A DNA stretch of 64,000 bases from Pseudaquabacterium inlustre (GTDB lineage: Bacteria > Pseudomonadota > Gammaproteobacteria > Burkholderiales > Burkholderiaceae_C), in contig NZ_JBBUTH010000005.1 of assembly GCF_038066595.1 (NCBI RefSeq), positions 1-64,000 on the forward strand, in the 5' to 3' direction. Of the stretch, positions 1-7,483 are shown in pieces. How positions within the stretch are numbered: the first letter of the stretch is position 1; every line of letters starts with the position of its first letter. Below the pieces are notes generated by a model. The model worked only from the letters and a program-made list of their open reading frames with translations. It searched no databases and was not told the origin of the DNA. A program made the translations under genes and the position numbers.

Positions 1-1333
1 GCCCCGCGCCGCTGAACCGGTCCAGCGCCTTGTCGCGCAGCGCCTGGGCCCAGGCCGGCATCGGCGGTAAGTCGGGCAAGGTCGGCAGGCCGGCCAGCGC
101 GGGCCGGCGGCCGGTGAGTTGCGCGGTGATCGCGGTCTTGATCACCGCGGCCAGCGGCGGCACATGCTCGGCGGCGTTCAGCACCGCGCGGCGGGCCAGG
201 CGGGCCGGGCCGCGCTCGTCGGTGAACAGCGAGACGATGGCATTGGTGCCCAGGTACACCGGCCGCGTCACGCGGCGGTGCTCGGCCTCGTAGGGCTGCA
301 GCACGGCCAGCGCGCCGATGTCGCGGCCGGCGCGCCGCGCCGCGGCGATCTGGCGCGACAGCACCTGCACGCCATAGAGGCCGAAGTTCCAGCCATGCGC
401 GGTGACCGGGTGCATGCCCACGGCCGCATCGCCCACCAGGGCGAAGCGCTCGCCGACGAAGCGGTGCGCGTACACGCCCACCAGCGGGTAATGGTGGCGC
501 GGGCCGGCGGCCGACATCGTGCCCAGCCGTCCATCGGCCTGACCCTGGATGCGTGCGGAAAACGCGGCATCGTCCAGCGCCAGCCATTCAGGCGCCTGGT
601 CGCTGGCCACCGTCACCACGGCCGAGCACTGACGCTCGTTCATCGGCAGCAGGGCCAGCGTGTTGCCGTAGCGGAAGCATTCCCAGGCCGTGGCCTCGTG
701 GTCGCGTTCATGCCGCACACGGCCCACCACCACGCTGCGGCCGAAGTCGCGCATCGCCGCACCGATGCCGGCTAGGCGCCGCGTGCCCGAGAAGCGGCTG
801 TCGGCGGCCACCACCAGCGGCGCGCGCAGCACCGTGCCATCGGCCAGCGTGACGCTGGCGAGCGGGCCGCTGCGATTCAGCGCGGTGACACGCGCCTCGC
901 AGCGCAGTTGCACCGCCGGCCGGGCGACGGCGGCCTGGTAGGCCGCGCGGCGGATCAGGTGGTTGGGCACCAGCCAGCCCAGCGGCTCGGCATCGCCGGT
1001 GGCGAAGCGCAGCGGGCCCGTGCCACTGCCGTCCACCACGGCGGCCTGCTGCAACGGCGCGATGTGCTCGACGGGCACGCGCTCCCACTGACCCAGGTCG
1101 GCCATGATCTGCCGCGCGCGGTGGGTCAGCGCGATGTCGCGGCCGTCCTCGGCCGGCTCGGCAATGGCGGCCAGTGCCTGCTGCTCCAGCAGCAGCGGCA
1201 CCAGGCCGGCATCGGCCAGCGCGGTGGCCAGGGCCAGGCCGGCGGGGCCGGCGCCGACGATCAGCACATCGGCGTCGGCCGGGCCGGGGAGGGGAAGGGC
1301 GGGGGTGGGCGCGGGGGCGGTGGTCTCGGGCAT
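1..1333 (-). CDS. UbiH/UbiM/COQ6-family FAD-dependent hydroxylase, 3' end cut by window edge
   Basis: Flavoprotein monooxygenase of the family that hydroxylates the ubiquinone ring. Reading leftward from ATG at 1333, the protein has the FAD-binding GAGPAGL near residue 28 and the second FAD motif GDAAVGMHPVTAHG in the C-terminal half. About 444 codons are present with no stop before base 1, so the C-terminus is missing. The HPVTAHGWNFGL stretch resembles the UbiM branch (5-hydroxylation of demethoxyubiquinol), but UbiH, UbiF or VisC cannot be excluded. It lies 44 bases downstream of dsbB on the same strand and is probably cotranscribed with it. Family is clear; the exact ring position is not. 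Confidence 0.85.
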   Translation of the reverse strand, partial: MPETTAPAPTPALPLPGPADADVLIVGAGPAGLALATALADAGLVPLLLEQQALAAIAEPAEDGRDIALTHRARQIMADLGQWERVPVEHIAPLQQAAVVDGSGTGPLRFATGDAEPLGWLVPNHLIRRAAYQAAVARPAVQLRCEARVTALNRSGPLASVTLADGTVLRAPLVVAADSRFSGTRRLAGIGAAMRDFGRSVVVGRVRHERDHEATAWECFRYGNTLALLPMNERQCSAVVTVASDQAPEWLALDDAAFSARIQGQADGRLGTMSAAGPRHHYPLVGVYAHRFVGERFALVGDAAVGMHPVTAHGWNFGLYGVQVLSRQIAAARRAGRDIGALAVLQPYEAEHRRVTRPVYLGTNAIVSLFTDERGPARLARRAVLNAAEHVPPLAAVIKTAITAQLTGRRPALAGLPTLPDLPPMPAWAQALRDKALDRFSGAG

Positions 1334-1377
1334 CGCGCGATGCTGCCCGAGCGGCCCTCAGCGGGCCTTGACCGGGG

Positions 1378-1869
1378 TCACCCGAAGAAGCTTTGGCGCC
1401 GCATCGCCTGCAAGGCCACCACGGCCAGCAGGGCATACAGGCCCAGGCTCCAGAACTCGTAGGCCAGGCCCAGCAGCGGAGCCGAGGCATCGGCGCAGTT
1501 GGCCGTGGCCTCGAACACCAGCGGCAGCGCGCGGTCCAGTCCGGTGGCCGACATGATCTTGTCGGCCAGCGTCAGGTTGCACGAGGCACTCTTGCTGGCC
1601 ACGAAGTGCTGCCACAGCGCGGCGGCCATGCCGCCAAGGGCCAGCAGGCCCATCAGCGCGGCCATCACCCGGCGCATCAGGCGGCTGCGCATCAGCAGGC
1701 CCAGCAGCGCGGCCGTGCCGATGGCCACGAAGATCAGCCGCTGCAGCACGCACCAGGGGCAGGGCTGCATGCCCCAGGCCACCTGGGTGAACAGCGCCGC
1801 GCCCACGGCGCCGAAGCTGGCCACGGCCGCGGCCAGCAGCAGCGGCACCGGGCGAACCGCAGAACTCAC
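1378..1869 (-). CDS. dsbB: disulfide bond formation protein DsbB
   Basis: Inner-membrane quinone reductase that reoxidises DsbA and passes electrons to ubiquinone. The 163-residue protein has four hydrophobic helices, the first redox pair C37-P-W-C40 (PCPWCVLQR) and the second periplasmic pair C97/C125, so all four essential cysteines are present. Length fits the short betaproteobacterial DsbB group. The start is GTG at 1869, overlapping the stop of the RidA-like gene as GTGA, which suggests translational coupling. The next gene downstream is a ubiquinone-type hydroxylase, matching DsbB's dependence on quinone. Confidence 0.93.
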   Translation of the reverse strand: MSSAVRPVPLLLAAAVASFGAVGAALFTQVAWGMQPCPWCVLQRLIFVAIGTAALLGLLMRSRLMRRVMAALMGLLALGGMAAALWQHFVASKSASCNLTLADKIMSATGLDRALPLVFEATANCADASAPLLGLAYEFWSLGLYALLAVVALQAMRRQSFFG

Positions 1870-2321
1870 TTCAGTTCCGCGATCAGCTCGATCTCGACGC
1901 AGGCGCCCAGCGGGACCTGCGCCACGCCGAAGGCGCTGCGGGCATGGGCGCCGGCGGCGCCGAACACCTGGCCGATCAGCTCGGACGCGCCGTTGGTCAC
2001 CAGGTGCTGCTCGGTGAACGTGGGCGTGCTGTTCACCAGGCTCATCACCTTGACGATGCGGGCCACGTTGTTGAGGTCGCCGGTGGCGGCGTGCAGCGTG
2101 CCCAGCAGGTCGATGGCCACGGCGCGCGCAGCGGCCTGGCCTTCGGCGGTGCTGATGCCGGCGCCCAGCTGGCCCACCCAGGGCTTGCCGTCCTTCTTGG
2201 CGATGTGGCCCGACAGGAAGACCAGCTTGCCGGTCTGCACGAAGGGCACGTAGGCGGCGGCGGGCACGGCCACCGGGGGCAGGGTGATGCCGAGTTGCGA
2301 GAGGGTGTCGTAGACGGACAT
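1866..2321 (-). CDS. RidA/YjgF/YER057c/UK114-family protein
   Basis: Small soluble protein of the Rid family (151 residues from MSVYDTLSQL). Archetypal RidA hydrolyses reactive enamine/imine intermediates. This one belongs to the longer YjgF-like subgroup, with GKLVFLSGHIA near the N-terminus and the PLGACVEIELIAEL ending. Archetypal RidA needs an arginine near the C-terminal third. Here the segment reads AHARSAFGVAQVPLG, so an arginine is close but its equivalence is uncertain. An upstream in-frame start at 2354 would overlap comEC's leader, so 2321 is preferred. First gene of a leftward trio with dsbB and the hydroxylase. Confidence 0.85.
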   Translation of the reverse strand: MSVYDTLSQLGITLPPVAVPAAAYVPFVQTGKLVFLSGHIAKKDGKPWVGQLGAGISTAEGQAAARAVAIDLLGTLHAATGDLNNVARIVKVMSLVNSTPTFTEQHLVTNGASELIGQVFGAAGAHARSAFGVAQVPLGACVEIELIAELK

Positions 2322-2377
2322 GTCAGGGGCCAGACAGAGTGGATCGGAAGGCAATCGGTCATCCTACACTGCGCTCC

Positions 2378-4924
2378 ATGGCCGACACGGGGGGTCTTGG
2401 CGGCTGGCGCATCGCCTTGCCGGGCCTGGCCTGGCTGGGCGGCCTGGCACTGCAGTTGCAGCAGCCGGCGCTGTGGCCGCCGGCCTGCAACCGGGCGCTG
2501 CTGGCCGCGGCGCTGCTGGCAATGGTGATCGCTGCCGCCTTGGGACTGCGCTGCCGCCGCTGGGCTGGCCGCCTGGGGCCGGCGCTGGCGTGGGGGCTGC
2601 TTTGCGCGGGCCTGGCCGGTGTGGGCTTTGCCAGCACCGCCTGGCGCGCCGCCGACCGCCTGGCCGACCGGCTGGAACCGGCACTGGAAGGCGTGGACCT
2701 GACCGTCACCGGCGTGGTGGCCGCGATGCCCGACCAAGGCCCCGCCGGCACCCGGTTCACCTTCGCCGTGGAGCACGCCGAGGCGCGTGGCCAGCCGGTG
2801 CGCCTGCCCCGGCGCCTGACGCTGGGCTGGTGGGGCGGTGCCGACGAGACCGCCTGGCTGGACGAGCCCCGCGCCGAACTGCAGGCCGGCCAGCGGTGGC
2901 GCCTGCCCTTGCGCCTGAAGGCCTTGCACGGCGCGATGAACCCCGAGGGCTTCGACGTCGAACTGTGGTGGTTCGAGCAAGGCCTGGGCGCCAACGGCTC
3001 GGTGCGCGTGCTGCGCGGTGGCGCGCCTGCCCAGTTGCTGGCGGAGACCGGCGCCTACCCGGTCGAGCGCCTGCGCGGCCGGCTGCGCGAGGCCATCCGC
3101 CGCCAGGTGGGCGATGCGCGCGTGGCGGCCGTGCTGGCGGCGCTGGTGGTGGGCGATCAGGCCGGCATCGAACGTGCCGACTGGGAGCTGTTCCGCAGCA
3201 CCGGCATCGCGCACCTGGTGTCGATCTCGGGCGTGCACGTCACGATGTTCGCGTGGCTGGCCGCGGCGGTGATCGGCGCACTGTGGCGGCGTTGGCCACG
3301 CGCCATGCTGGCGCTGCCCGCGGTGCAGGCGGCCCGCTGGGGCGGGCTGGCGCTGGCGGCGGCCTATGCGCTGCTGGCCGGCTGGGGCGTGCCGGCCCAG
3401 CGCACCGCGGTGATGCTGGCCGCCACGGCCGTGCTGCGGGGCGCCGGCCTGCGCTGGCCCTGGCTGCTGGTGCTGTTGATCGCCGCCGTGGTGGTGACGG
3501 TGGTCGATCCCTGGGCGCTGCTGCAGGCCGGGTTCTGGCTGAGCTTTGCCGCGGTGGCGCTGCTGATGGTGTCGGAGCCGGTCACGCGCACCAGGCCCGC
3601 GCCGCCAACGTCGCGTGACATGCCGCCGGACAAAGCGCCGGACAAAGCGCCGGACAAAGCGCCGGACAAAGCGCCGGACTGGCGGACGCGTGTGGCCGGC
3701 GCGGCAACGGGCCATCTGCGGGCGCAGGTGGTGGCCACGCTGGGCCTGGCGCCGCTGTCGCTGGTGTTCTTCCAGCAGTTGTCGCTGGTGGGCTTCGTGG
3801 CCAACCTGGTGGCCATTCCTCTGGTCACGCTGCTGATCACGCCGCTGGCCTTGCTGGGGGCGCTGGTGCCGCCGCTGTGGAGCCTGGCTGCGGCCGTGGT
3901 GCAGGCTGGAGTGGGAGGGCTGGCCTGGCTGGCCGGCTGGCCGCTGGCGGTGTGGACGGCTGGCGCCGCGCCGGCCTGGGCGGTGGCCAGCGGCCTGGCC
4001 GGCGCGGTGCTGGGCGTGCTGCCGCTGCCCTGGCGACTGCGGGTGCTGGCCTTGCCGCTGGTGCTGCCGCTGCTGTGGCCGGCGCCCGATCGGCCGCCGC
4101 CCGGCAGCGTGCAGGTGCTGGCGGCCGACGTGGGGCAGGGCACGGCCGTGCTGGTGCGCACGCACGCGCACCTGCTGGTCTATGACACCGGCCCGCAGAT
4201 CAGCCGCGACAGCGACGCCGGCCAGCGCGTGCTTCTACCGCTGCTGCGCGCCCGCGGCGAGCGGCGCATTGACCGGCTGATGCTCAGCCACCGCGACACC
4301 GACCATGTGGGCGGTGCCGCCACCCTGCTGGCCGCGCTGCCGGTGGGGGAGGTCTGGAGCTCCCTGGCCGACGACCACCCGCTGCGCACCGCCCCCGGAG
4401 CGCCCGCACACACCCGTTGCCAGGCCGGCCAGCATTGGCAATGGGAGAGCGTGCACTTCGCCGTGCTGCATCCCACGCCCGAGGCCCACGCGGCCGGGCT
4501 GCGGCCCAATGCGCTGTCGTGCGTGCTGCGCATCACCGATGCCGCCGGCCGCCGCGTTCTTCTCACCGGGGACATCGAGGCGCAACAGGAGGCCGCGATG
4601 CTGCAGCGCCTGGCGCCCGATGAACTGGCCGCCCAGGTGCTGCTGGTGCCGCACCACGGCAGCCGCACCTCGTCGAGTGCCGCCTTCCTGGACGCCGTGG
4701 CCCCGCAGGTGGCGGTGGTGCAGGCGGGCTACCGCAGCCGATTCGGCCATCCGGCGCCCGATGTGGTGGCGCGTTACGACGATCGACGCATTGTTCTGGT
4801 GCGAACGGATCGATGTGGTGCATGGTGGTGGCAGGATGGTGCGGCAAGATGCACCCGTGATGTGCGCCGCCGTTACTGGCATGGGCCGGTGGCGGACGCC
4901 CTCGCGGAAACCCTGGTTCGATAG
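2378..4924 (+). CDS. comEC: ComEC/Rec2 DNA-internalisation channel
   Basis: Polytopic membrane channel that takes single-stranded DNA across the inner membrane in natural transformation. The 848-residue protein has the usual three parts: an N-terminal DUF4131-like region, a multi-helix Competence domain (about residues 230-570, with STGIAHLVSISGVHV) and a C-terminal metallo-beta-lactamase-like domain. That domain carries DVGQGTAVLV (D584), LSHRDTDHVGG (around residue 636), a GDIEAQ strand and LVPHHGSRTS. Between transmembrane parts sits a four-fold PDKA repeat (residues 417-432), which is unusual. ATG at 2378 is chosen over 2339 because the longer version would overlap the divergent RidA start. 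TACACT at 2365-2370 could be a -10 box very close to the ATG. Confidence 0.93.
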   Translation: MADTGGLGGWRIALPGLAWLGGLALQLQQPALWPPACNRALLAAALLAMVIAAALGLRCRRWAGRLGPALAWGLLCAGLAGVGFASTAWRAADRLADRLEPALEGVDLTVTGVVAAMPDQGPAGTRFTFAVEHAEARGQPVRLPRRLTLGWWGGADETAWLDEPRAELQAGQRWRLPLRLKALHGAMNPEGFDVELWWFEQGLGANGSVRVLRGGAPAQLLAETGAYPVERLRGRLREAIRRQVGDARVAAVLAALVVGDQAGIERADWELFRSTGIAHLVSISGVHVTMFAWLAAAVIGALWRRWPRAMLALPAVQAARWGGLALAAAYALLAGWGVPAQRTAVMLAATAVLRGAGLRWPWLLVLLIAAVVVTVVDPWALLQAGFWLSFAAVALLMVSEPVTRTRPAPPTSRDMPPDKAPDKAPDKAPDKAPDWRTRVAGAATGHLRAQVVATLGLAPLSLVFFQQLSLVGFVANLVAIPLVTLLITPLALLGALVPPLWSLAAAVVQAGVGGLAWLAGWPLAVWTAGAAPAWAVASGLAGAVLGVLPLPWRLRVLALPLVLPLLWPAPDRPPPGSVQVLAADVGQGTAVLVRTHAHLLVYDTGPQISRDSDAGQRVLLPLLRARGERRIDRLMLSHRDTDHVGGAATLLAALPVGEVWSSLADDHPLRTAPGAPAHTRCQAGQHWQWESVHFAVLHPTPEAHAAGLRPNALSCVLRITDAAGRRVLLTGDIEAQQEAAMLQRLAPDELAAQVLLVPHHGSRTSSSAAFLDAVAPQVAVVQAGYRSRFGHPAPDVVARYDDRRIVLVRTDRCGAWWWQDGAARCTRDVRRRYWHGPVADALAETLVR
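3626..3679 (+). repeat. 12-bp in-frame tandem repeat inside comEC
   Basis: Four perfect copies of CCGGACAAAGCG (3626-3637, 3638-3649, 3650-3661, 3662-3673) followed by a partial fifth (CCGGAC). The unit encodes a Pro-Asp-Lys-Ala repeat in a loop between membrane segments. Because the period is a multiple of three, copy-number change by slippage would lengthen or shorten the loop without a frameshift. Confidence 0.95.
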
Positions 4925-4972
4925 TTGCTAATTCCCTTTCGCAGATTCCCTCTCGTCAGGAGCCCCCGACGC

Positions 4973-6409
4973 ATGAAACCCGCATTCGACGAGATGCACG
5001 ATGGCGCCGGCACCGTCCGCGCCCATTACGGCGGCTTTGACCGCTGGCTGGCCGAGCAACCTGCCGAGCGCATGGCCGCGCGGCGCGAAGAAGCCGAGAT
5101 GATCTTCCGCAGGGTGGGCATCACCTTCGCGGTCTATGGCGCCAAGGACGAGGACGGCGCGGGCACCGAGCGGTTGATCCCGTTCGACCTGATCCCGCGC
5201 ATCATCCCGGCCGACGAGTGGCAGCGCATGCAGCAGGGCCTGGTGCAGCGCGTCACGGCGCTCAACCGCTTCCTGCACGATGTCTACCATGACCAGGAGA
5301 TCCTGAAGGCCGGGCTGATCCCCGCCGACGAGATCACCCGCAACGCGCAGTTCCGCCCCGAGATGATGGGCGTGGACGTGCCGCGCCAGATCTACTCGGC
5401 CATCGCCGGCATCGACATCGTGCGCGCCGCGCAGCCCGATGGCAGCGGCACCTACTACGTGCTGGAAGACAACCTGCGCGTGCCCTCGGGCGTGAGCTAC
5501 ATGCTCGAGAACCGCAAGATGATGATGCGGCTGTTCCCCGAGCTGTTCGGCCGCCACCGCATCGCCCCGGTGGCGCACTACCCCGACCTGCTGCTCGAAA
5601 CCCTGCGCGAGGTGGCGCCGGCGGCCGTCAACGAGCCCACCGTGGTGGTGCTGACGCCGGGCATGTACAACAGCGCCTACTTCGAGCACGCGTTCCTGGC
5701 CCAGCAGATGGGCGTGGAACTGGTCGAGGGCCAGGACCTGTTCATGAAGGACGGCTTCGTCTACATGCGCACCACGCAGGGCCCCAAGCGCGTGGACGTG
5801 ATCTATCGCCGCGTCGACGACGACTTCCTCGACCCGCGCGCCTTCCGCCCCGACAGCACGCTGGGCTGCGCCGGCCTGCTGGAGGCCTACCGCGCCGGCA
5901 ATGTGACGCTGGCCAATGCCATCGGCACCGGCGTGGCCGACGACAAGAGCATCTACAGCTACGTGCCGCAGATGGTCGAGTTCTACTTGGGCGAGAAGCC
6001 CATCCTGCAGAACGTGCCCACCTGGCGCTGCCGCGAGCCCGAGTCGCTGAAGTACGTGCTGGCGCATCTGCCCGACCTGGTGGTCAAGGAGGTGCATGGC
6101 GCCGGCGGTTACGGCATGCTGGTCGGGCCGGCCGCCAGCAAGGCCGAGATCGAGGCTTTCCGCGCCGCGCTGGTGGCCAACCCGTCCAACTACATCGCGC
6201 AGCCCACGCTGGCGCTGTCGAGTTGCCCCACCTTCGTCGAGAAGGGCATCGCGCCGCGCCACATCGACCTGCGGCCCTTCGTGCTGTCGGGCAAGACAGT
6301 GCAGATGGTGCCGGGCGGCCTGACCCGCGTGGCGCTGAAGGAAGGCTCGCTGGTGGTCAACAGCAGCCAGGGCGGCGGCACCAAGGACACCTGGGTGCTC
6401 GAGGCCTGA
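4973..6409 (+). CDS. circularly permuted type 2 ATP-grasp protein (COG2308, DUF404/DUF407)
   Basis: Predicted ATP-dependent carboxylate-amine ligase of the circularly permuted ATP-grasp class. 478 residues; the start is ATG 4973 with AGGAG about eight bases upstream. Conserved blocks include E165-D166-N167 within LEDNLRVPSG, YMLENR, a central MYNSAYFEHAFLA strand, YRRVDDDFLDP, the likely nucleotide-binding K372-E373 followed by GAGGYG (376-381), and RHIDLRPFVLSG before VPGGLTRVA. Family members are predicted (Iyer, Aravind and co-workers) to form peptide-like bonds, but no substrate is established. First gene of a block with alpha-E and transglutaminase partners; stop to the next start is 23 bases. 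Confidence 0.9.
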   Translation: MKPAFDEMHDGAGTVRAHYGGFDRWLAEQPAERMAARREEAEMIFRRVGITFAVYGAKDEDGAGTERLIPFDLIPRIIPADEWQRMQQGLVQRVTALNRFLHDVYHDQEILKAGLIPADEITRNAQFRPEMMGVDVPRQIYSAIAGIDIVRAAQPDGSGTYYVLEDNLRVPSGVSYMLENRKMMMRLFPELFGRHRIAPVAHYPDLLLETLREVAPAAVNEPTVVVLTPGMYNSAYFEHAFLAQQMGVELVEGQDLFMKDGFVYMRTTQGPKRVDVIYRRVDDDFLDPRAFRPDSTLGCAGLLEAYRAGNVTLANAIGTGVADDKSIYSYVPQMVEFYLGEKPILQNVPTWRCREPESLKYVLAHLPDLVVKEVHGAGGYGMLVGPAASKAEIEAFRAALVANPSNYIAQPTLALSSCPTFVEKGIAPRHIDLRPFVLSGKTVQMVPGGLTRVALKEGSLVVNSSQGGGTKDTWVLEA

Positions 6410-6432
6410 TCGACGAACACGGAAGAAAACAC

Positions 6433-7389
6433 ATGCTGTCGCGTACCGCCGACCACCTGTTCTGGATGGCCCGCTACATGGAGCGGGCCGAAAACACCGC
6501 ACGCATGCTGGACGTGCACTACCAGACCTCGCTGCTGCCGCAGCAGAACCACCGCGCCGAGCTGGGCTGGGCCGGGGTGCTGGGCATCTCGGAGCTCACC
6601 CACGCCTTCCACCAGAAGCACGCCGAGGTGAATGCCGCCAACGTCATGCACTTCATGGTGCGTGACGCGGGCAACCCGTCCAGCATCGTGGCCTGCCTGC
6701 AGGCCGCGCGCGAGAACGCCCGCGCCGTGCGCGGCGCGCTCACCACCGAGCTGTGGGAAACCACCAACCAGACCTGGCTGGAGTTCAAGCGCCTGCTGGC
6801 CGACGACAGCTTCGAGCGCGACCCCTCGGCGCTGTTCGAGTGGGTGAAGTTCCGCTCGCACCTGAGCCGCGGCGTCACCGTGGGCACCATGCTGCAGGAC
6901 GAGGCGCTGCACTTCATCCGCATCGGCACTTTCCTGGAGCGCGGCGACAACACGGCCCGCCTGGTGGACGTGAAGTTTCATGCGCTGGCGCGCGACTACT
7001 TCGGCAACTGGGGCGACGACGATGCGCCCGAGGTCGACTTCTATCACTGGAGCGCGATATTGCGCTCGGTGAGCGGCTTCGAGATCTACCGCAAGGTCTA
7101 CCGCAACGTCATCCGCCCCGACAAGGTGGCCGAACTGCTGATCCTGCGCCCCGACATGCCGCGCTCGCTGGCCGCCTGCATGGACGAGGTGGTGGCCAAC
7201 CTCGACCAGGTGGCCAACCCGCAGAGCGCCGAGACCCGCCGCCGCGCCGGCCGCCTGCGCGCCGACCTGCAGTTCGCGCGCATCGACGAGATCCTGGCCA
7301 CCGGGCTGCACGCCTTCCTGACCCAGTACCTCGACCGCATCAACGACATCGGCGGCGGCATCAGCCGCGACTTCCTGATGCCGGCCTGA
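6433..7389 (+). CDS. alpha-E domain protein (COG2307, DUF403)
   Basis: All-helical protein of 318 residues beginning MLSRTADHLFWMARYMERAENTAR in a pattern typical of the family (stretch given in part: DHLFWMARYMERAENTAR). The alpha-E domain almost always accompanies circularly permuted ATP-grasp and transglutaminase genes, either adjacent or fused, and has no proven biochemical role. Conserved blocks here are FVGQ-like helices replaced by FFGNWGDDD near the middle and the SGFEIYRKVYRNVIRPDKVAELL helix pair (e.g. YRKVYRNVIRPDKVAELL). It follows the ATP-grasp gene closely, and a perfect hairpin lies 32 bases after its stop. Confidence 0.9.
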   Translation: MLSRTADHLFWMARYMERAENTARMLDVHYQTSLLPQQNHRAELGWAGVLGISELTHAFHQKHAEVNAANVMHFMVRDAGNPSSIVACLQAARENARAVRGALTTELWETTNQTWLEFKRLLADDSFERDPSALFEWVKFRSHLSRGVTVGTMLQDEALHFIRIGTFLERGDNTARLVDVKFHALARDYFGNWGDDDAPEVDFYHWSAILRSVSGFEIYRKVYRNVIRPDKVAELLILRPDMPRSLAACMDEVVANLDQVANPQSAETRRRAGRLRADLQFARIDEILATGLHAFLTQYLDRINDIGGGISRDFLMPA

Positions 7390-7421
7390 CTCTCGGTCTC
7401 ACGCAGGGCCACCACCTTGTC

Positions 7422-7446
7422 ACGCGCCATCGCCACGATGGCGCGT
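7422..7446 (+). terminator. 10-bp perfect hairpin between alpha-E and transglutaminase genes
   Basis: ACGCGCCATC (7422-7431) pairs perfectly with GATGGCGCGT (7437-7446) around a 5-base loop. It lies 33 bases past the alpha-E stop and 37 bases before the TTG start of the next gene. There is no long T-run (only CTTGCATTG), so it may be a weak terminator, an attenuator or an mRNA-processing barrier rather than a full stop. Confidence 0.45.
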
Positions 7447-7483
7447 CTTGCATTGCACGACGCCTTTCCGAAAGAGGTATTCC

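Noticed and set aside
2339..2377. Upstream start for comEC at 2339
   Set aside because: It would extend toward the divergent RidA leader, lacks conserved sequence, and ATG 2378 begins the family-like N-terminus.
2045..4171. A 708-codon minus-strand frame opposite comEC
   Set aside because: Antisense shadow; it runs through both RidA and ComEC coding DNA and shows no family pattern.
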